A stretch of DNA of 64,000 nt from ZLKRG08 sp046048895. Its GTDB lineage: Bacteria > Actinomycetota > Actinomycetes > Nanopelagicales > Nanopelagicaceae. The DNA lies in the NCBI GenBank assembly GCA_046048895.1, contig JBJOFF010000002.1, positions 1 to 64,000 on the forward strand, written 5' to 3'. Position 1 is the stretch's first letter. Every line of letters begins with the position of its first letter. The position numbers and the translations under genes are program-made. Below the pieces are notes generated by a model. The model saw only the letters and a program-made list of their open reading frames with translations, searched no databases and had not been told where the DNA came from. Positions 8,127 through 16,162 of the stretch are shown here, in pieces.

Positions 8127-9247
8127 GCGTCTACGACCAATTAATTGGTCAGGCTCATATTGTCGAAACTCTAACTGCTGCCGTAACTGCTGCCGCCAGC
8201 GGTGAAGAGACGCAAGAGATGACACATGCGTGGATTTTTACCGGCCCGCCAGGTAGTGGTCGCTCCTCTGCAGCAATTGCTTTTGCTCAAGCTCTAGTTT
8301 GTAAAAATAATGGTTGCGGAAAATGCAATGAATGTATAACCGCCAAATCTGGCGCACACCCAGATATTGAAATTTTAAAGAGCAAAGGCTTATCAATAAA
8401 AATTGATGAGGTCCGCGAACTTCTAACTCGAACAGCTTGGGCGCCATCTATGGGCGGTTGGCGCGTAGTGGTTATGGAAGATGCGGACCGTTTAACAGAA
8501 TCTGCAGCCAATGCTTTGCTAAAAGCAATTGAAGAACCGGGTCTACGTACTGTCTGGTTGTTATGTGCGCCAACTCTGCACGATATTTTGCCAACTATCC
8601 GTTCGCGCTGTCGCCATATTCAGTTGCACACTCCTTCCAATGAAGCGGTAGCAAAATATTTAATCGAACGTGATCAAATCGCACCTAAGATGGCAGATTT
8701 TGCAGCGCGGGTTTCACAAGGGCATATCGGTAGAGCGCGTCATTTAGCTACCAACGAATCAGTTCGCAATCGCAGAAGCGCAATTTTGAGCATTCCCACG
8801 CAGTTAAATAGCGTTTCGTCTGCCTACGCTGCCGCCGCAAAATTGGTAGAAATAGCTAACACCGAAGCTGATGCAATTTCCGAAGCGCTTGATGAGAAAG
8901 AGTATGAAGAGTTATCCACTGCGCTTGGCAAAGGTAGCGGCAAAGCGCTCAAAGAACTTGAGAAAGAACAGAAATCCAGAGCCACCCGTATTACGCGCGA
9001 TACTTTAGATGGTGCGCTCTTAGATTTAGCAACTTTTTATCGCGATGTGATCTTGGTGCAAGCGGGCCACGATGGCTCTTTAATCAATGCCGAATTGTCC
9101 GAGCAAATAAATAAGATGGCAGAGATTACTCAATCTCAAAGAACGTTGGCCAAAATGGATGCAATCATGAAAGCGCGCGAAAATCTTCAGCGCAACGGAG
9201 CACCCTTATTGGTCATGGAAGCATTAATGTGCGAATTAATAAAGTAA
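8123..9247 (+). CDS. holB: DNA polymerase III delta' subunit
   Basis: Clamp-loader AAA+ subunit, 374 residues. GPPGSGRS is the degenerate Walker A typical of delta', followed by a four-cysteine zinc module (CKNNGCGKCNEC), then the MEDADRLTESAANALLKAIEEP segment split here by meaning: the sensor region and the SRC motif (IRSRCRHIQL). GTG start at 8123 overlaps the tmk stop by four bases (GTGA), implying coupling. The C-terminal part is the collar-forming helical region. It loads the beta clamp at the replication fork together with DnaX and HolA encoded elsewhere. Confidence 0.93.
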   Translation: MSVYDQLIGQAHIVETLTAAVTAAASGEETQEMTHAWIFTGPPGSGRSSAAIAFAQALVCKNNGCGKCNECITAKSGAHPDIEILKSKGLSIKIDEVRELLTRTAWAPSMGGWRVVVMEDADRLTESAANALLKAIEEPGLRTVWLLCAPTLHDILPTIRSRCRHIQLHTPSNEAVAKYLIERDQIAPKMADFAARVSQGHIGRARHLATNESVRNRRSAILSIPTQLNSVSSAYAAAAKLVEIANTEADAISEALDEKEYEELSTALGKGSGKALKELEKEQKSRATRITRDTLDGALLDLATFYRDVILVQAGHDGSLINAELSEQINKMAEITQSQRTLAKMDAIMKARENLQRNGAPLLVMEALMCELIK

Positions 9248-10719
9248 CTTCTAAATATTTAGCTGTAAGTATCATCCTGGTATTGCTAGCGCTCTCGTTA
9301 GTAAATACCGCTTTTAGATCTTCGGATCCTTTCAGACCCAGCAACCAGAAAATCGATCGCACTTCAATCGATGGGTACTATAAACAGAGTTTTAATTGGC
9401 TGGAGTGTTACGGCGGCTTTGAGTGCGCAACTTTCAAAGTTCCAATCGATTATCAAAATCTTGAATTAGGTGAATTTGATATTGCGGTCATGAAACATAA
9501 CGCTGAAAATCCAATCGGAAACCTGGTCGTAAACCCAGGTGGTCCTGGTGGTTCGGGTATTGATTACGCCTATTCATATGAAAGCGCATTTACCACCGCA
9601 ATCAATGAGAGTTTTAATATTGTTGGTTTTGATCCACGCGGCGTCGGCCGGTCTGCGCCAATTGATTGTTTAACTGATGAAGAAACAGACGCCGCCTATG
9701 AATCTAGCGCCTACCCAGTCAATGATGCGGAATTGGCTCAATTACGCGAGGAAAGTAGAGCTTTCGCCGCGCAATGCAGCCTAGAGAATAAGTACTTAGC
9801 GTTTTATTCAACAGCAAATGCCGCCCGCGATATGGATATCTTGCGCGCACTGTTAGGTGATGAGAAATTAAATTTCCTAGGCAAGTCTTATGGCACTTAC
9901 CTCGGAACTTTGTATGCAAAATTTTTCCCAAATAAAGTGGGACGTTTTGTTTTAGATGGCGCGGTAGATCCGACTCTTAATTCCCTCGAGCAGACCAAGC
10001 AACAAGCAATTGGTTTTGATTCTGCTTTCAGCGCTTTTGCCGAAGATTGTCAGAAATTGGCAACCTGTCCGCTCTCTGGTGACGCAGCGACACAGATTCA
10101 GAGTCGATTATCCGACTTAAGAAAAGAACCAATCACGGTTGGCAATCGAAAGCTAACCGAATCTTTAGCTGTGTATGGAATCGCGATGGGTCTATATGAT
10201 CAAGAATTTGGATGGCCGCAACTTCGATCAGCGCTAACTGAATTATTTAATAATCAAGGCACAGAACTTTTAGAACTTGCTGATTCTTATAATCGCAGAG
10301 ATGCTAATGGAAATTATTTGTCTAACGATGCTTCATCTTTATCAGTGATTGCCTGCGATGATTTTCCACCAACTGGTGGCAACCTAGAAATCATCAAAGA
10401 GGCTGCTCCGATATTTGGGAAATATGTCATGTATGCCGAAATTGATTGCGAATATCTACCAAAACCAAAATATGAATTAATTACTGGTCCTATCAATATC
10501 AATAGCCCAATTTTGGTGATTGGAACTTCTAATGATCCAGCCACGCCTTATCAATGGGCGGTTAAATTAGCTTCGATACTAAATAACTCGCTGCTAATTT
10601 CGGTCTCTGGCGAGGGCCATACCGGCTATAACCGCGACAGCCAGTGCGTGGACCAGGCGGTCGAAAAGTATCTAATTTCAGGAGAAATTCCCGCACAAGA
10701 TCTGGCTTGTAGCGCGTAA
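9229..10719 (+). CDS. Secreted alpha/beta hydrolase, TAP-like peptidase
   Basis: A 496-residue exported hydrolase. An N-terminal hydrophobic segment (KYLAVSIILVLLALSLVNTAF) acts as signal peptide or anchor. The fold-1 part shows an oxyanion loop NPGGPGGSG, GFDPRGVGRSAP, and the nucleophile elbow GKSYGTYLG with the serine in the middle; a TAP-like C-terminal domain carries SNDPATPY (acid) and SGEGHTGY (catalytic histidine). This is the family S33 tripeptidyl-aminopeptidase-like layout, probably releasing small peptides outside the membrane. It starts 19 bp inside holB, so it is translated from the same message. Substrate is not known. Confidence 0.85.
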   Translation: MRINKVTSKYLAVSIILVLLALSLVNTAFRSSDPFRPSNQKIDRTSIDGYYKQSFNWLECYGGFECATFKVPIDYQNLELGEFDIAVMKHNAENPIGNLVVNPGGPGGSGIDYAYSYESAFTTAINESFNIVGFDPRGVGRSAPIDCLTDEETDAAYESSAYPVNDAELAQLREESRAFAAQCSLENKYLAFYSTANAARDMDILRALLGDEKLNFLGKSYGTYLGTLYAKFFPNKVGRFVLDGAVDPTLNSLEQTKQQAIGFDSAFSAFAEDCQKLATCPLSGDAATQIQSRLSDLRKEPITVGNRKLTESLAVYGIAMGLYDQEFGWPQLRSALTELFNNQGTELLELADSYNRRDANGNYLSNDASSLSVIACDDFPPTGGNLEIIKEAAPIFGKYVMYAEIDCEYLPKPKYELITGPININSPILVIGTSNDPATPYQWAVKLASILNNSLLISVSGEGHTGYNRDSQCVDQAVEKYLISGEIPAQDLACSA

Positions 10720-10772
10720 TTCGCATGCCAGGATGGTAATTAGCACCCCTTTTGGTGGTGCAAAATTCTCCC

Positions 10773-11420
10773 ATGCGTTTAGACCACATCTCTTATGTGA
10801 CTTCCCATGATCAAATTTCAGACACAGTGCAGCGCTTAGGTGCACAACTCGGAACCACATTCGTTGATGGTGGTGCGCACCCACGTTTTGGAACGCGTAA
10901 CTTCACTGCGCCACTTAAGAATGGCCACTATGTAGAAGTTGTCTGTCCTTTGGATCATCCAGCTACAGATAAAACACCTTTTGGTCGTGCGGTTAAACAA
11001 CGCGCCGAAGAAGGTGGCGGATGGCTAACTTGGGTTTTATCTGTCGATGATGTTGCTTCAATTGAAAAGCGTTTAGGTCGTCCTGCAGTTGATGGATCAC
11101 GCACTAAGCCAGATGGACAGACTCTGCAATGGAAGCAGATTGGAATTCTCTCCACACTTGAAGATCGTCAACTCCCATTTTTCGTTGAGTGGGTTGAAAA
11201 TCATCATCCATCTGCAGATGGCAAAGCGACTTCAAAAATTACACGTCTTGAAGTTGCTGGCGAACCAAATACCGTTCGTGAATATCTAGGTGTTGAATAT
11301 AAAGATGCACTTGGCGAGGATGTTGAAATTCGTTGGCTCTCACCAACCGAAGCAGATGGCGATACCGGAATTATCGCGGTGCAGTTTGAAACACCAAACG
11401 GCACCATTCTTGTCGACTAA
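10773..11420 (+). CDS. VOC/glyoxalase-like domain protein
   Basis: A 215-residue protein beginning MRLDHISYVTSH, the usual first strand of a vicinal-oxygen-chelate domain; a second such module follows after about residue 130 (SKITRLEVAGEP). It fits the glyoxalase-like family PF13468 by general pattern, but a catalytic metal set is not certain and the reaction is unknown. The ATG at 10773 is chosen because the fold starts there and CAAAAT stands 6 nt before it, as in other leaderless genes of this window; a TTG at 10752 would add seven residues. Confidence 0.75.
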   Translation: MRLDHISYVTSHDQISDTVQRLGAQLGTTFVDGGAHPRFGTRNFTAPLKNGHYVEVVCPLDHPATDKTPFGRAVKQRAEEGGGWLTWVLSVDDVASIEKRLGRPAVDGSRTKPDGQTLQWKQIGILSTLEDRQLPFFVEWVENHHPSADGKATSKITRLEVAGEPNTVREYLGVEYKDALGEDVEIRWLSPTEADGDTGIIAVQFETPNGTILVD

Positions 11421-11443
11421 TTTAAAAATTTTATTCACTATTC

Positions 11444-11515
11444 GCCTCCGTGGCTCAGTGGTAGAGCAGCTCATTCGTAACGAGCAGATCGTCGGTTCGA
11501 TCCCGACCGGGGGCT
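11444..11515 (+). tRNA. tRNA-Thr (anticodon CGT)
   Basis: 72-nt cloverleaf: acceptor GCCTCCG with CGGGGGC, D arm TGGCTCAG..., anticodon loop TTCGTAA with CGT in the middle (reads ACG, threonine), T arm GTCGG-TTCGATC-CCGAC, discriminator T. The anticodon stem has an A-C mismatch next to the loop. CCA is not encoded. The next start codon is only 3 nt after the tRNA end. Confidence 0.92.
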
Positions 11516-11518
11516 CTC

Positions 11519-12421
11519 ATGGTTAATCAAAATCAAAAAAGTAATTGGCTAATTGCATACTTGCTCTTAGGCATCACCTGGGGCATGTCTTTTCTATTTA
11601 TCAAGCAAGGATTGGAATTTTTAACTCCAATCGGAGTCGCATTTGGACGTTGCTTTTTAGGCGCAATTACGCTGGTTTTAATTGCAAAAACTCGGAAAAT
11701 ATCACTGCCTAGAGAACCAATAATTTGGGCACATCTCTTAGTAATTGCGCTCTTATTAAATGTAATTCCAGGATTTCTATTTGCACTTGCCGAAACTCAA
11801 GTAACTTCAATCCTGGCTGGCATTGTTAATGCGGTAACACCATTGATGACGGTATTAGCAATACTTTTAATAGGCAGAGACGAAACACCAAAGCGCTCTC
11901 AATACTTTGGTCTTTTAATCGGCTTTATTGGCGTCGCAGTTGTCATGGGTATTTGGCAGGGACTTGGCGATAATCCAATTGGGTATGTGCTCTGTCTATT
12001 GCTAGCTGTAACTTGTTATGGATTCTCATTTCCGTATTCAAAGCATTTTGTACTGCCTCACAAATTAGAACCTACTCCGATGGCAACAGTGCAATTAATT
12101 TGTGCAGCAGTGGTTTTAACTCCTGGATTCTTAATCGATGGAATAGCAAGCAGTGACTTAACAATTACTCCGGTCTTATCAATGTTGGCGCTGGGAATCT
12201 TTGGAAGTGGCCTTGCATATATTTGGAATTTTCAGATTATTAAAGCTGCCGGTAGCGCGATTGCATCATCGGTAACTTATGTGACTCCGGTAGTAGCTGT
12301 GATCGCCGGAATTATCTTTTTGGACGAAGAGTTATTTTGGTACGAGCCGGTTGGCGCACTAATTGTTTTATTTGGTGCAGCTGTTGCTCAAGAGCTAATC
12401 AAATTATTTAATCGACCTTAA
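11519..12421 (+). CDS. EamA-family (DMT) transporter
   Basis: A 300-residue membrane protein with about ten helices arranged as two EamA repeats (WLIAYLLLGITWGMSFLFIK at the start of the first; LALGIFGSGLAYIWNFQII in the second). Such proteins export or import amino acids, purines and other small metabolites; the substrate cannot be predicted. The ATG begins 3 nt after tRNA-Thr, so the mRNA probably arises by cleavage of a tRNA-mRNA precursor. The 3' end overlaps the convergent nickel permease gene by 14 bp. Confidence 0.85.
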   Translation: MVNQNQKSNWLIAYLLLGITWGMSFLFIKQGLEFLTPIGVAFGRCFLGAITLVLIAKTRKISLPREPIIWAHLLVIALLLNVIPGFLFALAETQVTSILAGIVNAVTPLMTVLAILLIGRDETPKRSQYFGLLIGFIGVAVVMGIWQGLGDNPIGYVLCLLLAVTCYGFSFPYSKHFVLPHKLEPTPMATVQLICAAVVLTPGFLIDGIASSDLTITPVLSMLALGIFGSGLAYIWNFQIIKAAGSAIASSVTYVTPVVAVIAGIIFLDEELFWYEPVGALIVLFGAAVAQELIKLFNRP

Positions 12422-13589
12422 AGCCATCGCGAATTTCGCCCAACGTGATTCCGGCCGCTGCGTGATCAGTATTCTCGCCTCGAGCTAATTGCGCAGCATG
12501 AGCAGCATCGTGCCAGCGATCTTCAATCTTTCCGTAGCGCCAGATAATCAGTGCCAAAATCCACACCACCGCAAAGGCTGCAACAATCATGTAGCCAGCG
12601 CTATTTAAATTGATGTTATTTGACCAATCCCAATAGCCACCAGTTAGCTCAAGTTGCTTTGAAAGAACTTGTGATAGTTCGAGCGCTCCAATAAATAGCG
12701 CAGTTCCAACTGAGAGTGCAGTAATGACGATGTTGTAATAAACCTTGCGAACTGGCTTGGAAAACGCCCAACCGTAAGCAAAATTCATAAATGAACCATC
12801 GATGGTGTCCAACAGCGACATACCTGCTGCGAAAAAAAGTGGAAGTGAAATTACCGCCCACCATGGCAGACCTGCAATCACTGAAGAGCCTGCCAAGACT
12901 AAAAGACCAACTTCAGTTGCGGTGTCGAAACCCAAACCAAATAGAAGTCCAAGTGGATACATTTTCCAAGATTTATCAATACGTCTTGCAATTGGACCAA
13001 AGAAGCGCATAAAGAAGCCACGAGAATCTAAGTGTTTCTCAAGCTCGGCTTCGCTGTATTTTCCTTGGCGCATTTGCACGAAAACTTTTACAATCGAAAC
13101 CATCACGATGAGATTTAGAATCGCAATTAACATCAAGAAGGTTCCGGAAACAGTTAAACCAATTAAACCGGTGTAATGCTGAAGCGTTGAATCTTCATCA
13201 CGAAGTTGTGCACCAACAGCCACAATGCCAAAATTCAAAATAATCGCTAAGCCAGCTACCACTGATGAGTGGCCAAGCGAGAAGAAGAATCCAACGCCAA
13301 GCGGGCGTTGACCATCAGCCATTAATTTTCGAGTGGTGTTATCGATCGCAGAGATATGGTCGGCGTCGAAGGCATGGCGCATTCCCAAGGTGTAGGCAAG
13401 AAATGCAGTGCCCCAACCAAATGCCGCACCATCAGCTAAGTTGTAATCGCCGGTGGTAGCTGCCCACATCAAAAGCGCGCCGGCGATATGCAAGAAGGCG
13501 ATAAAGCCAAACATGGCTAGAAGGCGGCGTTTCTCATCGCGGGTAAGCGATATGTGGTGCTTGATATCTCGCTTAGCAACCTGATTCAT
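12408..13589 (-). CDS. Nickel/cobalt permease (NiCoT, HoxN/NixA family)
   Basis: Single-component high-affinity Ni2+ or Co2+ uptake permease of 393 residues with about eight helices. The family signature RHAFDADHI (H72-H78) in helix II and the LGHSSVV motif in helix III are both present, along with LGFDTATEVGLL. ATG at 13589 chosen because AAGGAG lies 7-8 nt before it; a TTG seven codons upstream is less likely. A perfect Nur-type operator sits between the -10 and the ribosome-binding site (separate entries), so nickel is the probable substrate and expression should fall when nickel is ample. Nickel might serve Ni-SOD or urease, neither seen here. Confidence 0.92.
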   Translation of the reverse strand: MNQVAKRDIKHHISLTRDEKRRLLAMFGFIAFLHIAGALLMWAATTGDYNLADGAAFGWGTAFLAYTLGMRHAFDADHISAIDNTTRKLMADGQRPLGVGFFFSLGHSSVVAGLAIILNFGIVAVGAQLRDEDSTLQHYTGLIGLTVSGTFLMLIAILNLIVMVSIVKVFVQMRQGKYSEAELEKHLDSRGFFMRFFGPIARRIDKSWKMYPLGLLFGLGFDTATEVGLLVLAGSSVIAGLPWWAVISLPLFFAAGMSLLDTIDGSFMNFAYGWAFSKPVRKVYYNIVITALSVGTALFIGALELSQVLSKQLELTGGYWDWSNNINLNSAGYMIVAAFAVVWILALIIWRYGKIEDRWHDAAHAAQLARGENTDHAAAGITLGEIRDGFKVD

Positions 13590-13604
13590 GCGAACTCCTT
13601 GTAT

Positions 13605-13621
13605 TTGCAAATAATTTGCAA
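13605..13621 (-). promoter_or_regulatory. Candidate Nur operator (TTGCAA-N5-TTGCAA)
   Basis: TTGCAA (13605-13610), ATAAT, TTGCAA (13616-13621): a perfect palindrome. From memory this equals the Nur box of Streptomyces, where the Fur-family regulator Nur represses nickel uptake. It lies just downstream of the predicted transcription start of the nickel permease, a position that suits repression. Confidence 0.7.
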
Positions 13622-13629
13622 CAAGGGGA

Positions 13630-13635
13630 ATTTTA
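13630..13635 (-). promoter_or_regulatory. -10 element of the nickel permease gene
   Basis: On the minus strand TAAAAT lies about 8 nt before the Nur palindrome; TTGGAC about 19 nt further upstream may be the -35. The gene has a leader with ribosome-binding site, unlike the leaderless genes around it. Confidence 0.5.
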
Positions 13636-13733
13636 TGCGCGTCCTTGTTGTTTTGTCCAACGTAGGTAAGGGTTCGGGGGCTATTGTTTAGCGCAATTCC
13701 CCTCGGTAGCGCTTATCTCAAGGAGGGCTCATC

Positions 13734-14660
13734 ATGTCTGAAGAAGAGAACGACGAGATCATCACCGAAGAGATGCTCTGGGAAAGAATTCCAGAGACCA
13801 ATGGGATGGAACGTGCAAATACTTATTACGAATTAAGTGCACGCATTTATGCGCGCGGACAATATGACGAAGCTTTAGCTTTAGCTGAAAGCGCTCGCGA
13901 TATTTATTCTGAACTTGGCAACAATCATGCAAATGAAGAACTAGCGCAGGCTTACTCTGCAATTGGCTATAACTTAAATCAATTAAAACGAATGGATGAA
14001 GCAGCAACTGCCATGTCCAAAGCGGTAGATCTATTGCGAAAGAGCAAATCCCCAATCGCACTAGAACTTGCTTGCACATTAGGCGAGTGGTGGTATTCCT
14101 CAAAGAAGTACCAAGAGGTTGTCGACACCATGAATGAATGCGCACAAGAGCATCTGGTAGATGGAAATGATTTGGGTGCCGCATCTGATCTACATTTAAT
14201 AGGTTGCGCTTACCGCGAACTTGGTCAATATGATGCCGCAATCTCTGCATTTGAAGAGGCGCGTGCACTTTATAAGAAGCACAAAGAGGTTATCCATGTT
14301 GCGCGTTGTGATCAAAAGATTGCTTCTTGTTACAACCATGTTGGTAACGGCGAAAAAGCTCTAGAACGAGCGAGACAAGCGCTGGATGTTTTTGAAACAG
14401 CGCATGATCATCGCAGACAAATCATTTCACTTTTCGAATATGCCAAAGCGCTAGATTTACTTGAGGATTATCAAGAAGCGCTTGATACTTTGGATCAAGT
14501 ATTAACTACTGCGTCCGATGAAGAACCTCGCGATTTTGAATTTATCGTTGATATAGAAAGTCGGATTGCTTCAATTCTTCGTAAAGTTGAGCGTACTGAA
14601 GAGGCCGATGAAATTGAGCGTCGATTAGGCAATGTGAAGTCAATTTTGGCTGATGATTGA
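13734..14660 (+). CDS. Tetratricopeptide-repeat protein
   Basis: A 308-residue soluble protein built of TPR units, for example YYELSARIYARGQYDEALAL, SAIGYNLNQLKRMDEAATAM, GCAYRELGQYDAAISAFEEA and KALDLLEDYQEALDTLDQV. No enzyme domain or signal peptide is seen; it is probably a cytoplasmic scaffold for protein contacts. AAGGAGG precedes the ATG by about 9 nt. Its end overlaps the start of the LMW phosphatase gene by 8 bp, so the two are coupled, which suggests but does not prove a shared role. Confidence 0.85.
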   Translation: MSEEENDEIITEEMLWERIPETNGMERANTYYELSARIYARGQYDEALALAESARDIYSELGNNHANEELAQAYSAIGYNLNQLKRMDEAATAMSKAVDLLRKSKSPIALELACTLGEWWYSSKKYQEVVDTMNECAQEHLVDGNDLGAASDLHLIGCAYRELGQYDAAISAFEEARALYKKHKEVIHVARCDQKIASCYNHVGNGEKALERARQALDVFETAHDHRRQIISLFEYAKALDLLEDYQEALDTLDQVLTTASDEEPRDFEFIVDIESRIASILRKVERTEEADEIERRLGNVKSILADD

Positions 14661-15153
14661 TTATTTAAAAGGCCAACCTGAAGTAACTATTTCAATGGTT
14701 TGCCTGGGCAATATCTGTCGTTCTCCAATGGCTGCAGCGATATTGCACAACCGTAAATCTGAGATTTCAAAGCCTAAAATCATTGTGGATAGCTCAGGAA
14801 CTGGTGCCTGGCATGTGGGCGAAGGCCCCAACCCAATGTCTAAACAGACGTGGGAGAAGCATGGTCTGCAGTACCACCACACCGCAAAGAAATTTTCTAA
14901 GAATGATTTTTACGCTTCAGATTTGATTTTGGTTATGGATTCATCTAACTATGCAAATGTTATGGCGCTAGCAAATGAGGACGTTAAACATAAAGTTTTA
15001 TATCTGCGCCAATTTGATTTGGATTTACGTGGTGCAAAAATCGAAGAGTTAGAAGTACCAGATCCATATTCATTGCCAATCGGTCATTTCGAAGCAGTCT
15101 ATGAAATGATCGATAAAGCAGTAACCGGTTTATTGCAAGAATTAGCGCGGTAA
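14653..15153 (+). CDS. Low-molecular-weight protein tyrosine phosphatase
   Basis: Cysteine-dependent phosphatase, 166 residues. The P-loop CLGNICRSP (CX5R with serine) lies near the N-terminus at residues 17-25, and VPDPYSLPIGHF supplies the general-acid aspartate of the DPY motif. Acts on protein phosphotyrosine or low-molecular arsenate/phosphate esters; with no tyrosine kinase in view the substrate is unknown. The start lies within the preceding TPR gene and the 3' end overlaps the convergent methylase gene by 12 bp. Confidence 0.9.
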   Translation: MIDYLKGQPEVTISMVCLGNICRSPMAAAILHNRKSEISKPKIIVDSSGTGAWHVGEGPNPMSKQTWEKHGLQYHHTAKKFSKNDFYASDLILVMDSSNYANVMALANEDVKHKVLYLRQFDLDLRGAKIEELEVPDPYSLPIGHFEAVYEMIDKAVTGLLQELAR

Positions 15154-15783
15154 GTGCTGCAACGCCCAGTGATACATGGCGATTGCACCAGCTGCTGAAG
15201 CATTCATTGATCTAGTAGAACCATATTGCCCTATTTCGTAAAGCACTTCACAGGCTGCAATACCTTCTTCAGACATCCCAGCACCTTCTTGTCCAAATAA
15301 AAGTACACACTTCTCGGGCAGTGCAGCAGCTTCAAGTCTTTTGGAACCATCAACGTTATCTATTCCGATTATCGGCAGATTGTTATTGGCGCACCATACG
15401 GCAAAATCTGCAACTGTTGGATGATGATGGACTGTTAAATATCGGTCAGTAACCATCGCGCCACGTCGATTCCAATCACGTTTACCGACAATGTGTACTC
15501 CGCTGACATTAAATGCATTAGCGGTGCGGACTATGGAGCCAATATTTAAATCATGTTGCCAATTTTCAATTGCAATCTGCAATCCGTGGCGTTTAGTATC
15601 TAAATCCGCAACAATTGCTGAGACTTTCCAATATCGATAATGATCTAGAACATTTCTGCGATCGCCATTTTCTAAGAGCTCAGGGTCATATTGCTCACCT
15701 GTAGGCCATGGCTCTGGGTGCGGGCCAACTCCAACTACTGGGTAGAACTCCCCAGGGCCGATTTCCGCAGGTGTATTAGGCAT
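15142..15783 (-). CDS. TrmH/SpoU-family RNA 2'-O-methyltransferase
   Basis: Knotted SPOUT methyltransferase, 213 residues. The three family motifs are visible: NWQHDLNIGSIVRTANAFNVSG split over motif 1 (N..GSIVRTANAF), LFGQEGAGMSEE (motif 2) and GSTRSMNASAAGAIAMY (motif 3), which form the SAM-binding trefoil knot. The target, a tRNA or 23S rRNA ribose, cannot be deduced. The ATG at 15783 is chosen because extending further would overlap the divergent gene; TAGAGT stands 7 nt before it, fitting a leaderless promoter. Confidence 0.9.
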   Translation of the reverse strand: MPNTPAEIGPGEFYPVVGVGPHPEPWPTGEQYDPELLENGDRRNVLDHYRYWKVSAIVADLDTKRHGLQIAIENWQHDLNIGSIVRTANAFNVSGVHIVGKRDWNRRGAMVTDRYLTVHHHPTVADFAVWCANNNLPIIGIDNVDGSKRLEAAALPEKCVLLFGQEGAGMSEEGIAACEVLYEIGQYGSTRSMNASAAGAIAMYHWALQHLPR

Positions 15784-15820
15784 AATGAGCACTCTAACTT
15801 TAAAGCAGGAGGCTTCACAA

Positions 15821-16162
15821 ATGGAGTTCGCAAAAACTATCTTTTTATTGATCCATGTTGCCAGCGTGCTGGGCATGTTGGTCCTTTTACTGTTGCAGAC
15901 CTCCAAGCCAACCAAAGTAATTCCAAAAGGTTTTATGCATGCTGCCTTAACAGCGCTAGTTGCAGGTTTTGCGCTGGTCGGAATTAATTCGTCTCTAGAA
16001 GATGATGTGAACCATCTTAAGGTTGGCGTGAAATTTCTAGTCCTCGTAGCCATAATGATTGCGGGATATCAAAATCAGCATAAGGCACAGATTTCAAAAG
16101 GTATCTGGGTCACTTTACTTGGCTTGACAGTCTTTAATGTATTTATCGCAGTATCAATTTAA
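15821..16162 (+). CDS. Small integral membrane protein of unknown function
   Basis: A 113-residue protein with four predicted helices: TIFLLIHVASVLGMLVLLLL, the AALTALVAGFALVGI segment, VGVKFLVLVAIMIAGY, and VTLLGLTVFNVFIAVSI. No family is recognised. The ATG at 15821 is chosen over one at 15785 because GCAGGAGG lies 8 nt before it. Its stop overlaps the start of the next gene (TAATG), placing it in one operon with the PBP4-type carboxypeptidase. Confidence 0.75.
   Translation: MEFAKTIFLLIHVASVLGMLVLLLLQTSKPTKVIPKGFMHAALTALVAGFALVGINSSLEDDVNHLKVGVKFLVLVAIMIAGYQNQHKAQISKGIWVTLLGLTVFNVFIAVSI

Noticed and set aside
10743..10761. Hairpin GCACC...GGTGC before the VOC gene
   Set aside because: Only five clean base pairs and no T run; could be chance.
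11290..11526. 78-codon open frame across tRNA-Thr
   Set aside because: It runs through the tRNA and the VOC gene in another frame; a shadow.
12802..13176. 124-codon plus-strand frame in the nickel permease
   Set aside because: Antisense shadow of a well-supported membrane protein gene.
13762..14268. 168-codon minus-strand frame in the TPR gene
   Set aside because: Antisense of the TPR repeats; Leu/His/Gln-rich nonsense composition.
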